From Phorcus lineatus (Eukaryota; Mollusca; Gastropoda; Trochida; Trochidae), in NCBI GenBank assembly GCA_921293015.1, contig OV121094.1, positions 39,554,054 to 39,618,053 on the forward strand: 64,000 nucleotides of DNA, given 5' to 3'. The translations under genes and the position numbers were made by a program. The notes below the pieces were generated by a model, which saw nothing but the letters and a program-made list of their open reading frames with translations, was not told the DNA's origin and ran no database searches. The first letter of the stretch is position 1, and every line of letters starts with the position of its first letter. Below, in pieces: positions 22,566-34,700 of the stretch.

Positions 22566-23946
22566 TTTTATTACATTCAGGACCCCTCTGATAATTTCAG
22601 ATTGAAGCTACCTGTCTTATGAAATCAACTTCTATCACATTTTCTGAGTAATAATTCCGAAACTAACACAACTTTTGGATATTTATGTGTGCATATCAAA
22701 TGAAGTCCAGTGAATATTTGTAGAGTTATTGCCCCTCACTAGGAGACCTTCACCTTCCAAGTTTAAATCAACATACTATATTAAATAAATCCTCCAAGAA
22801 ATTTTGACTGGTAAACTTAAAATATATTTCAAATATGATCATTCATGAAGCCACTTTTTTACTTTGTTAGATATAATTTAGAGATGTGAATGTCTGAAAG
22901 ACGTGCTTAAACAACAAGAATTTAATACTCCTCATCTCACTGAATAGTTAAGTTCATTTTATTAGATCTTGTTATCTATTAAACTAGAGAAAGATTAAGT
23001 ATACAAACACAAAATAGACCATAACAAATATTTCTGCCCATTTGGTAGTGCAAAAATAATGAGAAATCATCATGGATGGTCAGCTCAAGATCTATGAAAG
23101 AAGTTACATGTATTACCTGCATGGTCAGCATCCTTTCGTTTATTAATTCAAATAATATAAAAATATCGTAGATAAAGCTAATTGTCTTATATTTCTGCAT
23201 TTAGGTCAAAAGCGATATTATGAACATGAGCTAAAAAAGATTTAAATAGGCCTATAAGCAATCATGTTTGTCTGCACAAAATTCTTCCACGAATCTAGAA
23301 CAAGCAAGAGGGTTAAATTTGTATCTAAGTTAATTATTGGATGATCTATTAAATGTCAGGGACTGGGGACCTAATCAAGTTATTACAATTCCGAGATGGA
23401 TGAATTCCAATCTCAAATCGGCTTTTGGGTTCAGGGAACTCTTCTTCTCAAAGAAATCTCTGTTTTTGTTTTCAGGAAATTCCATCACATGTAGAAATTT
23501 ATGCTGTGAAATTCAAAGATCTTGAACATTTCAATAATTTCTGACCAGAAACGAAAAAAGGGATGAAAGGATCATAATGTTGGAATTCATTTTTTCTCTC
23601 CATGACGATGAATTGCCATTTTCATATGATTAACAAATTATATATTGTGATAGCTCATATGCATTGTCAAATAGGAAGACTAATTCATTCAATAGTTATA
23701 GTTATTCGCCGTTCATTTCAACAATGTGAACGGCTAGTCACGGGATATTTGGCGCTTCATGACTGGATGATGAAAGAGTTGTCTCCCTGCCGAACACTGT
23801 TGCAATAGTCAAATTATCACCTATGACTGAAGAATTAACTATAAAAATTAACCCTCTTAATCCACAACTATTACAATTGGTACCATATTTATTAGTGAAG
23901 TGAAAGTATAAAGGCAATGTCAACCAAAGCAATAACCTGCAGCCTT
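22566..23946. other. unannotated AT-rich stretch
   Basis: No supported gene. GCCGTTCA (23708) and TGAACGGC (23727) form an 8-bp stem beside GAGTTGTCTCCCTGCC, a word resembling mollusc repeat DNA. A decayed interspersed repeat at about 23690-23840 is possible but unproven. Confidence 0.35.
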
Positions 23947-24276
23947 GAAGGACAGTAGATTTAAAGTGATCTCACAAAAAGGAAAATAAAAGTTGCCAGT
24001 TGAAGGTCAGTGTCTTGTAAACAAAGGAATCAGTTTTGAAACTAAAGTATCATGATCAGTTAAGCAATGAGAATCTAATCCCTACCTCATATTATTAAAA
24101 GAGTGTTCACACAAAAATGGCCGCCAGTGGTTTTTGATTGATACGTAAATATTTCCTCTATGTCTGTGTATGATCTAGTGAAATAATGAGATGTTTTTTT
24201 ATCTCAAGAGATAATAAATTTGGCAAAAAGTCGAGGAAATAACAATTTTTTAAAATGTGCTACTGTTCCTTTAAGC
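23947..24276 (+). mobile_element. miniature transposon family M1, plus copy 2
   Basis: This is the best copy for the termini: the left end reads GAAGGACAGTAG and the right end ATGTGCTACTGTTCCTTTAA, which are inverse. It contains GTGATCTCACAAAAAGGAAA, TCAGTTAAGCAATGAGAATC and TTCACACAAAAATGGCCGCC. About 330 bp with short inverted ends and no ORF, consistent with a non-autonomous DNA transposon. Confidence 0.78.
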
Positions 24277-24329
24277 TCTGTGAGTCTATTCATTCATATC
24301 TGAAGAGGGTTTCAGATTGTCTGAAATCA

Positions 24330-24710
24330 TTGCTTCTATGATTATTATTGAGTAGGTTCGTGCATCAGCCATTGTTCGCTCTGGCTCGTATCCTCTTTTC
24401 CCTCTCTCTGAATAGGTCCACAATAGTTTTCCATGAGTTGTTTTGATTTGTCAGAAGTTCAGACAGGGTAGCACTAGTGTCAAATGTCCTTGCATCTTGA
24501 AGTTCTTGACAATCAAAGATGATATGGCGGATGGTTTCCTCCCCTGAGTCACACAGTAGATAGGCAGCACTGGTGGCTAGATTGAATTTGTGCAGAAAGC
24601 TTTGGCAAGGATAGTGATTTAACTTTATTCGGCTGAGGAGGACTTGATCCCTGCGATTCACATTTGTGTAACGAACACTGCTTCTATATTGATAAGTTTC
24701 CAACCACACT
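24330..24710 (-). mobile_element. non-LTR retrotransposon 3' fragment (LINE remnant)
   Basis: A minus-strand frame (24365-24775, 136 codons) contains RRDQVLLSRIKLNHYPCQSF, LCDSGEETIRHIIFDC and a basic end. The pattern of an RxNH motif followed by C-x4-E-x3-H-x4-C is typical of the region after the RNase H domain at the C terminus of Jockey/I-type LINE polyproteins. Only this tail survives. The reverse transcriptase and the RNase H itself are missing, as expected for a 5'-truncated insertion. After the stop, the minus strand reads CTACTCAATAATAATC, a plausible AAT-type 3' tail. The first 20 or so codons of the frame are probably flanking DNA. Confidence 0.78.
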
Positions 24711-24995
24711 GATTTGCCAGTTTGGCCCAATAGCAAATATTCTGTAACTATATAAAATAGAATAGAATATTCCAATAAGGTTACCTTTATCCATTATTTA
24801 TTCCCAAGTGGTGAAAATCCTTATTTCAATTTTATTAGTAAAGTGTTTCATTATTAGGGCTAACACAGATAAAAAAAAATTGACCCCAGCACTCAAGGGG
24901 TCATGCAGACTCGACTTGGACCTGAGTAACCAAAATTCTTATCTTTACACAAGAGGTTATGTAATTGTTACTCAGCCTAGATATTTAAAATCTTT

Positions 24996-25561
24996 ATATA
25001 TGTAGGACTCAGATCTGTGGCGGGTCCCTAATCTATGGCGGATTTCTATATCTGTGGCTTGTTTTATTGTTAGACTGTTTCATGACGTCATGCTAAGTGA
25101 CGTCATTGTGTGATGACGTCATAAAAGGTAACTGTTCCCATCGTAAGGCCCAATTGCATCACTAGGGTAATAATTAGGGAAGTCACAGAGAGATATTGCA
25201 AACGGATAACGGCCAAATAATAAGAGTACATATCCCAATTACGATATACATTAAACAATACCTTACATGTAAATAAGACATTTGCGGCTTCATGCCACAT
25301 CAATTGTGTTTATTTTGTAGGATCTTTTTAGCCCTTGGTGAGTCTGTCTTCTTTAGCCCTAAGATATTGAAAGACTATCTTTTGTAACCCTTGGATTCCT
25401 GTCGACAAATTTTAGGGTAAGTTTGTCTAGCGTATGGGTTGGTTAATCATTTCAGAAAAATACAAAAAAAGGTACAAATGTCAGGTATTGAAAATCTGCC
25501 ATAGATTTGGAAATCCGCCACAGATTTGAGGCCTGCCATGGATTCGAGTCTTACATATATA
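24996..25561. mobile_element. 566-bp inverted-repeat element with three CRE sites
   Basis: The left end (ATATGTAGGACTCAGATCTG, then GGCGGGTCCCTAATCTATGG) is inverse to the right end (CCATGGATTCGAGTCTTACA), giving imperfect terminal repeats of about 55 bp that themselves contain a repeated ATCTGTGGCGGAT-like word. Flanking TA steps are compatible with a TA target. Three perfect TGACGTCA sites lie at 25083, 25098 and 25114. No transposase is encoded. A non-autonomous DNA transposon is the best reading. Confidence 0.75.
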
Positions 25562-26444
25562 TATACACATATTTGTTGACTTATATATGGTCATGAAAAG
25601 TATATTTTGGCATTGATATCTTGACATGAACATATGAATCAGGAATCATAGACAGTTTAAAATTATTTAGATAACTAACATTGATCTTTTCCTTTTGAGT
25701 CCCTGAGTCCGAGAGAATGGACTCGAGTCAATCTGGACCCGATTTCTTTTCATTATTGACTGAATTCTGCCCATTAGAGAGATGAAGGAACCTTTAGATA
25801 TTTCTGAACAGTTACAGAACCATTTCTGATTAACCTTTAGGGTTGTATATAGGAAGCAATAGCAGTCTTTTCAAATAAATGTTGTTCTTTTAGCCATATC
25901 ACATTGAAATATGCCCATAAATATTTTCTAGCTAGAATTCTGACAGTTGACATTATATTTATGAACCTGGCTTTTTTTCATCATTTAGGTATAAAAAAAG
26001 TTAAAAGGGTTATTCTGTACAGAAACATAAAGCAAAGGAATTTTAACACACCGTCCTACTGTTTTTAGGATGTACAAATTTATTAAAAAGTGAAAATATT
26101 AGATTTATGATCAATGGCCACAATTTGAGTTTGAATTCAACCAGCATGAAATATATCTGTCCCTTATGGCATGAAAGAAGACATCGTAGAAAAACAAAAA
26201 TTAAAGTGATGTATTTTTTATATTTTACTAAACAGAAAGCACTGATTCAACTTTGGTTTCCGTGAACAAAGTTTTATGGTGACAAGAAAGTATCTTTAAC
26301 TTAATTTAAGACAGGCATTCGAAATCGGAATACTCGAGAAATCATTATCAAAAAGATAAATTGCTGAACTTATTTATACAGTAATCATTATGAGTGGCCA
26401 GGTAACAGGAAAGCATATCTTGATGGCAATATCTATACATAAGA
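25562..26444. other. unannotated AT-rich stretch
   Basis: Unique AT-rich sequence with no gene or repeat that I can support. Confidence 0.45.
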
Positions 26445-27052
26445 TTATCACTATTTTATTATCCTTATCAGTATATCAGATTATAACTATTATAATGCCC
26501 ACATCAATATATTAGATTATAACTATCACAATACCCATATCAAAATAATTATTTGATCTTCAAGGATATAATGCATTATAACATAATAAATTATCAATGT
26601 AACAATGCCAATATCAATTTAACATATGAGAAAATCAATATTTTAATGCTGATATCAACATATTAGGAAGTCATTTTCAATATAGCCAGATCAGCATATC
26701 AGATCATCAATTACATTATCAATATTATAAGGCCCGTACCAAAATATTAGATTGTCATATATTATGATATACATATTAGATTGTCAATATTATGATGCCC
26801 ACATCAACATGAAAGATTGTCAATATCATAATAATCATGTCAACGTATTAGTTTGTCAATGATATAATACCCACATCAACCTATTAGTTTATTAATGTTA
26901 TTATGCCTTTATCAATTTAAGATATTAGATTGTCAATATCATAATGTAAAGATCAATATATTACATGTATGATAATATTATAATCCCCATATCAACATAT
27001 TTAATCATTGATATTATAATGCCCAAATCAACATATTAGATTGTCAATATAA
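26445..27052. repeat. diverged 36-bp AT-rich minisatellite
   Basis: About 17 degenerate units around ATATTAGATTGTCAATATTA followed by TAATGCCCATATCAAC. Identity between units is modest and lengths drift, so the array is old. Confidence 0.85.
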
Positions 27053-27180
27053 TTTGAATGAAATAAAAATAAGATTAAACATGATAACTGCTGAACAAAT
27101 GGATAGACAAGCCATCAATGCTTATTGGTTTTATCTGAACACAGGGAGGTATCCACCTTTACTTATACAAAGTCCTCAAA

Positions 27181-27440
27181 GGGGCAGTAGCACATTTATA
27201 AGAATAGACTAAAATGATCTCATTTAAAATGAAAAGAAATGTTTTCAATTGCAAGACAATGTCTGTTAATTAGAAGAATATTAGAATTTTAGAATGAAGT
27301 ACAATGTTCGATCAAGCTATGCGAATCTATTTCCCTACTGCTGGTGATTTAAAGATGTTCACACATAAATGGCTGCCAGAGGTTCTTGCTTGATACTTTA
27401 TTATTGCCTCTAAGACTACAGGTGATCTGGTGAAGTGAAG
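27181..27440 (+). mobile_element. miniature transposon family M1, plus copy 3
   Basis: Begins GGGGCAGTAGCACATTTATA and contains AATGATCTCATTTAAAATG, TTTTCAATTGCAAGACAATG, GATCAAGCTATGCGAATCTA and TTCACACATAAATGGCTGCC. It is followed within about 40 bp by an inverted copy. Confidence 0.75.
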
Positions 27441-27475
27441 AAATGCAAGAATACAGACAGACAGCTGAAGAACCT

Positions 27476-27730
27476 CCCTTTAAGGGGCAGTAGCACGTTT
27501 GAAAGATTTATTTCTTTAGATTTTCCCCAATAAACATTAGTCTATGCAGAATGTATAATCTTCTGAGGGACAAAACTTATAAATACTCAACCAGATTATC
27601 TGTAGTTGTAAAGGATATAATCAAGAATCATGTAAAAATCATTGGCAGCCATTTTTGTTCACCTTTTAATCATCTGAGGTACAAAAATGGATTTGCTTAA
27701 CTTAACATCATACGTTTGTTTTCAGACTGT
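27476..27730 (-). mobile_element. miniature transposon family M1, minus copy adjacent to plus copy 3
   Basis: Starts AAGGGGCAGTAGCACGTTTG and contains GGCAGCCATTTTTGTTCACC and GGATTTGCTTAACTTAACAT, the reverse complements of family blocks. With 27181-27440 it makes an inverted pair that could fold into a large hairpin. Confidence 0.72.
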
Positions 27731-27789
27731 TTTTTTTATTATAAAATATTTTGTTACAATCGGAAATATTAATTTTTTTCGTGGGAACA

Positions 27790-28750
27790 GTGATCACTTT
27801 ATTCAAGTAAAAAAGACTTATGATCAGGGGCACGTGACCGTAATCATTTGCTACATGTCTGCAGCTGGTGACAACTGTAGATCCATCTGCTGATCACCAT
27901 TAGTCTCACATGAAAAGTCATTTTTTTCTACAGGCCAAACATTTGGTTGATATTGGTAACAGTGTCACTTTTTTTATCTCGACTTTTTTTATCAACATTT
28001 GTCAAATGTAAGATTGATAATGGTAGAAGGTCCTCTCTGTGTTAATCTTAGCTAGACGAGGAAAAATCATTCCATTTTGTACTATGTCGACTTTCAAAAT
28101 TTTTGTTCATTTTAATGGAAAAAAATTTCAGAGTTAAAGGAGTTTATTCACTGCCATTAACAGTGAAATTATTTGAAGAAATTCAATGGAATTGATAAGT
28201 GACTCCTTACTATATAGCCTGATAGGACTTTCCCTTTAAGGGATTTTCTTCATTATACTAATATTCAAGGGCTGTTTTATTCACAACAAAGAAATTTTCT
28301 AAAATTTGCCATTGATAAAAAGTGAATTAGCAAAACAGGCTTTTACAGATAGGCCTCAATGTCATTGGAATAAATTATATTTCTAGCTTTTCACTCCTAT
28401 TCCTTGGAAACAACTTTAGATCTGTTATATTTGGATCAATGGCCGCTGGCGAATAGCGATAAAGTGGGGTAGATAAATACAATGTGCAAAATTTAAATCT
28501 TGTTTTAATGAGATTGAGAGAGGCCTGCAGATAAACAATTATTTGATATAATCAGTATGTGTATATTAAAAACTTACACATATGGAATACTGAATCACAC
28601 TTTTCTTAAACCAAAGTAACAAATTTTCACAATAATTTCCAATATTCATTGCATCTTGACTTCTTTGAAGTTGTGGCATTGGACGCCATGCTTTTTTGTC
28701 AAAATACTTCATCAAGGTTTTAAAGTGTTAATTTATCATGTGATGATTTT
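27790..28750. promoter_or_regulatory. possible cluster of regulatory islands
   Basis: Patches of higher complexity occur in AT-rich context: GGGGCACGTGACCGTAATCA near 27827, GGCCTCAATGTCATTGGAAT near 28353 and GGCCGCTGGCGAATAGCGAT near 28442. No long frames. Their appearance recalls conserved non-coding elements around developmental genes, which needs cross-species alignment to establish. Confidence 0.22.
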
Positions 28751-28752
28751 AG

Positions 28753-29160
28753 AGTGCCGGAGCACAGTTTGGAAGTTCTACCAGGAACATTAGAGGCACC
28801 AAAGACATATTTCTTGCTGAAGAGCGATGTCTCGGAACATTTGCCAGCGTGAAGCGTAAGACTTGTTAAGTGACGTGCGCTAGCCAGATGTTTTTTCAGT
28901 TTGTTGACAACGAGGGCTGTTGCCTATATGACATTTTGTTTCATGAATTTGTTTGGTTGGCATCTCTTGTAATAAAATCTGACAGGGAAACTTTTGTTGC
29001 ATGCATTCTTCTGTTGTATCTACATCCTTCAAACTGCAATATTTTCTTAGAATTCAGCAAAGAAGTATTAAACAATTTGATATTCAGGCCTCAGAAGTGC
29101 ATGAAGGAGTGTGAAGAATACCTAGCCAAAAATGACCTACAGTTGCATGCCCCGACCTAA
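28753..29160 (+). pseudogene. interrupted open frame, or exon with donor at 28856
   Basis: One frame is open from 28753 to 29160 except for a single TAA at 28867-28869: 38 codons before it and 96 after (first ATG at 28888). The first part follows TTTTAG and its sequence (GAQFGSSTRNIRGTKD) is not AT-driven. A donor-like GTAAGA at 28856 would let it be a 103-nt exon ending at 28855. A second frame is also open across that part. The 3' part begins MFFQFVDNEGCCLYDIL and is unrecognised. Options are a short exon, a decayed gene, or chance. I cannot choose. Confidence 0.2.
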
Positions 29161-30715
29161 GGTTACCAGTCATGTTTAATGACCTTATTTCATAAGCTGC
29201 TTAGAGTGATTATTAATAGAGCATTTCTAAGTTTAGGAAATAGTAGCAAGCTAAGATTGCCTTAGGAATTTATCATATTATTTCTTCATCAATTTAAGAA
29301 GTGTCCTATATCTCATGAGCAGTATGAGACAACAGTTCTGGCAATGACTATAATTGTTGTTGAAAAAGTAAAAGAATAAAAATGTTCTTGAAAAGGCCAA
29401 GAACAACAATGTTCGTTATGAGTCAAGAACCATTTATGAACAATCTACATACATAATTTCAGAACTGTTTATGAATTTTTCAAAGAGAGTTCTTGAAATG
29501 TTTGCAAGGGATTTAGCTGGTCTCTTAGAAATGATGAATTTGCAAAATGCATCTAATCGTAATCACAAGTTCAATACCAAATGAGAATCTACATCTACAT
29601 CTACATCATATTTATATCTATATTTGTATGTGTCTGGTGTCCAGTAAGCAATTGATGGCTATCAAGCTCTTTGTCTTGTGCTGAATATATAAAAACTTTA
29701 GTTCTTGCCAGGAAACATGTTTTTTTCTTTATTTTTTACCTGAAGAAATTATGTAAAGGGTCCCATCGTTTTGGTATAGAAAGGTCAGCTTTGCAAAGGT
29801 ATACTTAAAGACAATGGCCAACTTCAGGTCATTATTTTGTAGATGGGTGGTAATTACTGTAAAGTATCCATGGTGTTGTTGTAACAATTTTTACTCACAA
29901 AAATAGTTTGTTTGAATACAGGTTCAAGATGTTGATTGAGTCCAATTTGTTTTATTAAGGCTACAAGTAAATATATGAATAAACTAATTTACCATATGTC
30001 TGTTGGTTTTTCAGGTATTTTTTTGTTTGATTTTCATAAATGAATTTATTTCAATTATTTCTTTTTGCCAATAATTATCAAAGTTTACCTTTTTTTGGAC
30101 TCAACAGATATTTCAGCTCTCTAGTGTATTAAACGAATAAACATAGATGTACGTAGTTCTAAAATCTCTTAGGTAGTAATGAAGTTCTTGATCAGTATTT
30201 AAGGTGCATTAGCATGTTTTTCATATCATATTTTACTTGAAGTCCTGTATTGACACTAAGGTACTTTTAGATTAAGTTTTTGATCTTTCAATTGTATGGA
30301 AATCTGTACTTGAAATACGTAAATGTATGCACAAATAAATGCTAACACTTTGCTGCATTATGCTGTCCAAAATCACACTGAATTTCTTACCAACTTTACA
30401 AGATAAACAACTAAAAAAGGTTTGATGTGATTGCGTAATAGATATCTATGTATGCTTAAAAAATGAAATTTGTACAAAATTTAATCAGAGGACTTATGTA
30501 AAATTTTATTAAAAGATAAATATGAATATATGATAATCACATAGAACTATAATTTATATAAATGATAACTTACACATGTCAAATATTTTCATTTTTTTAT
30601 AAGTTATGAAACAACCTTATTATAAATTCTAGATTAATAAATGTTTTACAAAATTAAAAATCTTTCATTTAAACATAACTTATTTTGAACTTTTTGGCAC
30701 AAAAACGAAGGAAAT
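29161..30715. other. unannotated AT-rich stretch
   Basis: No supported gene or array. A short ACATCT repeat is present at about 29590-29606. AAGGTGCATTAGCATG near 30201 faintly resembles the M1 terminus but no body follows. Confidence 0.4.
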
Positions 30716-30990
30716 GGATTTTTGTAACCTCGAAGTTGCATGATTCAGTTTGCTGCAGGCTGCAGAAGGTAAAGCGATTAAAGTGTTGTCAGACCTTCTA
30801 GTATTGTGGCCCGAGATTACTCAAGTCTGTCCTGATTACCTCCCTTGTTTTAATGACTCCCCTCGGCATGCAAGCTGAGAAACTCTGCGATATAGCGTCG
30901 ACATGTCGTAAATTGTACATGCTTCAAGAAAGACAAGCTCAAGTTAGATCCTGTCAATTGGCAATTGTGAAATGAGATTTCGTGAAATTT
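30716..30990. promoter_or_regulatory. possible conserved non-coding island
   Basis: Higher-complexity DNA with GATTA cores (GAGATTACTCAAG near 30812, CTGATTACCTCCC near 30831), paired GCTGCAGGCTGCAG, and CpG words such as GCGTCGACATGTCG. A minus-strand 100-codon frame overlaps (30850-31152) but shows no motif. Confidence 0.25.
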
Positions 30991-31152
30991 TAGAAAAATG
31001 AATTTTATAAATTCAGTGAGAGGCCCATCATAATCAACGTATTTTGATTTTATTTCAGAATCTAAACTTGAAATTTTACACAAAGTAATCATGGATATGT
31101 AATTAGAATTCTTGTCTCTCTGGTGTTCAAATTTTAAATATAGCAATTTCAA

Positions 31153-32377
31153 TAGCTAATTGAAATTAAATATGTTAAGAATGCCTATGAATCATATGTG
31201 TGTTTTTATTTGTAAAGTGATATATATTCTAGAATACAAGAATATGTTGTCAGAATCCTTGAAAAAAGGAAAATTAATTTAATCAACTTGATACATTTTT
31301 TTGGAATTCAAAGAAACTCTTTTGTTGTTTTATTTCATGAAACTTACAGTACTGGTTGATATTAATTCAATTTTTTTAAAGGTTTAAAGGCAATATGTCA
31401 TAACTTAAGAAAAAATACAACAATTATTCATAAATTTCCTTCTGGATTTATCTGTCCTTATCCACAACACTAAGAGAGTTGCATGTTCAAAGTGAAAGTT
31501 AAGTGACAAAAAGAAGAATAACTTTTTTCATGATATACAGGTTTGGGGCAGCAGATGACCTATATATGCGCCTGGCATTGAAAATGGTTAAAGGTATGGA
31601 TTAAAATGTTATATGCAATCATATTTGTCCATACTTTCGTATGAATTTATCTCCCCTTAGTAATCTTACTGCCAGACATTTTTCAATCATAATTTCCTAT
31701 TAACAGATCTCAGTGGTATTAATTTTACTTTTTAAGTTACTTCCCCTTTGTCATGTGACTGAGGGTTGTTTTCTGATCATAATTTTTAACTGGTGCCCAA
31801 TCATGCTTTAAAGAGAAATTATTTTCACAAGATTTGTCATAAGAATTGAGAGAATAACTACATTTATGTTTAATGTAACTTTGAGATAATATTAACGAAA
31901 TTGATCTTCAATCAGTTCTAATGAAAAGGTTTTTATATTAACTACTTTCGCTTTATGTGATAATTTTTTACCAACAACATTTCCAATCAAAGTTTGTTGA
32001 AAAATAACATTTTCAAAGTAATGGTATCAGACTCGATGCAGCTATAACAAATTTGGCCAGAAACACTACTGGTTATTCCCTCGGTTCCTTTAAAGAACCT
32101 GACCTATCAGAGTCCTGTCCACCATCTGAAAATTACATGGAAAAACTTTACAGCCAACTTACAGGATATGCACTTTTAAAATCTAATCATATCTAAAACA
32201 ATTCGTAATTGAAAACTATGGTGTCAGTCATGGATAAACTGACATATATGGACAAAGGATGAAATCCCCCAAAATCTTTTTCAACTTAAATTCACCTATG
32301 TACAGCCATACCATATATGGTATATATGAACACCAGTATTTTGTTTATTTTTATTATATAACAAATGAACAGAGATA
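31153..32377. other. unannotated AT-rich stretch
   Basis: No supported gene. ATTTATCTCCCCTTAG near 31649 is a mollusc-repeat-like word. CAAATTTGGCCAGAAACACT near 32047 to GGTTCCTTTAAAG may be a tail of an M1-like element, too short to call. Confidence 0.35.
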
Positions 32378-32379
32378 AT

Positions 32380-32399
32380 GAAACAGGCGCTATATAGAT

Positions 32400-32480
<81 letters not shown>
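32380..32480 (+). repeat. ATT microsatellite on a retroposon 3' tail
   Basis: About 26 uninterrupted ATT triplets (32402-32480) follow directly after AACAGGCGCTATATAGATTC. GGCGCTATATA immediately before ATT repeats is the usual 3' end of several LINE/SINE families, so the microsatellite probably grew from a retroposon tail. The poly-isoleucine frame across it is an artefact. Confidence 0.85.
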
Positions 32481-32481
<1 letters not shown>

Positions 32482-33189
32482 AAACGATTTGCTCTCAGGT
32501 AATATAGAGCATACTATAGTGCCTTTAAGGTTTTTCTTTACAATATTTTATCCTAAATACAATTATTTATTTTGGAATTATTTCTAGTCGCAACTTCTTA
32601 ATTCAATTGTTTCAATTTTTTTTCTCAAATTAAAAATCAGGATTATTGAGAAAGAATATTGATTACCCTTATACCTATAAAATTCAGTATCCTCAATATA
32701 TAGTTTTATTATATTTAATCTCTAAAGTACTATTCCTATCAAACTATTTAAACAAGGAAAATCAGAACAAGAGTTGCACATGCATTCCATATTCTAATCT
32801 TGTTTCAAATATCAAAATTAAGAGTTTGAATGCAGTAAATGAATGATTTTGTTCCCCTTTATGTGAGCACAATTCAATGTCATTAAGAACAATACTTGAT
32901 GTTCATTGATGTAGCTAAATTTGAAAAAAAAAGGTGATAATAATGAACAACTGATACTCTATTTTTTCTCTGACCAAACCGCCAATATTTCTTTTGTACG
33001 AATGTCTGTGAAGCCCAAATGTCATTCAGGCCAGTAGATTGACAATTTGTCTGATTTTGTATTTTTATAGATTTAAATTACAAATCTCCCGCTAGAACAT
33101 ACATTATCATAGAGTCTTCGTGACTTCTTAACAAAAGAACTTATCGGAAGTTAAGATAAATCTGCTTGCCCAGTTTAGGTTTTGATATT

Positions 33190-34700
33190 TTTAGAATATA
33201 TCTTCTTACCTAAAGTCATCTCAAAATTATAAAAATTTATCAAAATTTGTTTCATTCGATCAAATATATTTATGTTTAATGAGGATTTAGCTAGCTTAAT
33301 ACAAACAGTCGAACAGTATTTATGTCATTTAGTTTTCTAGAATTCTTCAAGTATATTTTCTTACATATTGCCATCTTTATATCAATCAATAAAAATCATA
33401 GAAAATCATGATAATACAGAAACTTCTTTCAAATCTTCTCATGTTATTCTTCGAGTATATTTTCTTACATATAGTCATCTTTATTTCAATCCATACCAAA
33501 TTATTGCAAAATAAAAAATAAAAAACTTCATTCAAATCTATTCATGTTTAATGTGGACCTAGCTAAATATTAAAATAGTCTTTATATCTGAAGTCTAAAA
33601 ATATCTATGCCATTTAATGGAGTTTTTATTCGAGTATATTTTCTTATATACAGTCATGTATATTTCAATCCATACCTAATTATTGCAAAATAAAAAATAA
33701 AAAACTTCATTCAAATCTGTTCATGTTTTCTGGGGACTAAGCTAAATATTAAGATAGTCTTTGTATCTTAAGTCTAAAAATATCTATGCCATTTAATAAA
33801 GTTATTATTCTAGTATATTTTCTTACATATAGTCATCTTAAAGCAAACCATTCCAAACTATAAAAAGTCATTAAAATTCAAAAGCTTGAATTCATTCAAA
33901 TCTATTCATGTACGTTTCTGAGGACAAAGCTAAATATTAAGATAGTCTTTGTATCGTAAGTCTAATAATGTTATTCTTCAAGTATATTTTCTTACATACA
34001 GGCATCTTTATATCATTCCATACCAAATTATTGAAAATAATCAAAATAAAAAATAAAAAACTTCAGTCAAATCTATTTATGTTTTCTGAGGACCTAGCTA
34101 AATATAAATATAGTCTGCTTATCTGGATTCTAAAAATATCCAAGGCATTTAGTTTTCTAATATTCTTCAAGTGTATTTTCTATATGATGAAAGGATATTC
34201 AAAAGAGTTATTCTATATCAAATATTCATCCCCCTTTATAAAGTTATTCTTCAAGTATGTTTTCTCACGTATATTTATACACATCTTTATCAATCCATTC
34301 CAAATTATTTTAAATCATCAAAATCTACTAACTTTATTCAAATCTTATAATATTTTCTAAGGACCTAGCTAAAATGTAAAGAAAGTCTGAAAATCTAAAA
34401 GTATCTATGCTATCTATAGTCCCTGAAAAAAGATATCACCAAAAATGTATTGTTCAATATTTGGTATGAGATAATATTAAAAAAAGGAGTCCTGTACAAT
34501 ACTTAATTGTATGGCTTAGGCAACTAGACTTGCCAGCATTTTCTAGACTTAAGAAGGCTCCTTTAATATTTTGCCATAGGGTCTGGATGACAGACTATTT
34601 TCCATCATTCTTTCAATATATTTTCTTACATAAATTAAGTCATCTTTATATAATTTTATACCACATCATATAATTTGATCAGTTAAAAAATATATAATTT
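33190..34700. repeat. degenerate AT-rich array, about 178-bp period
   Basis: The word AGTATATTTTCTTACATATAGTCATCTTTAT recurs in variants at about 33347, 33451, 33629, 33806, 33976, 34250 and 34611. Between three consecutive copies the spacing is 170-178 bp and includes CTTCATTCAAATCTATTCAT and GGACCTAGCTAAATATTA. Shortened units occur at both ends. A 130-codon plus frame (33968-34360) is a by-product. Confidence 0.82.

Noticed and set aside
32378..32587. Poly-isoleucine protein
   Set aside because: Translation of an ATT microsatellite.
33968..34360. 130-codon plus ORF rich in Phe, Ile and Lys
   Set aside because: Lies in the 178-bp AT-rich array; repeats of the FFKYIF type follow the DNA period.
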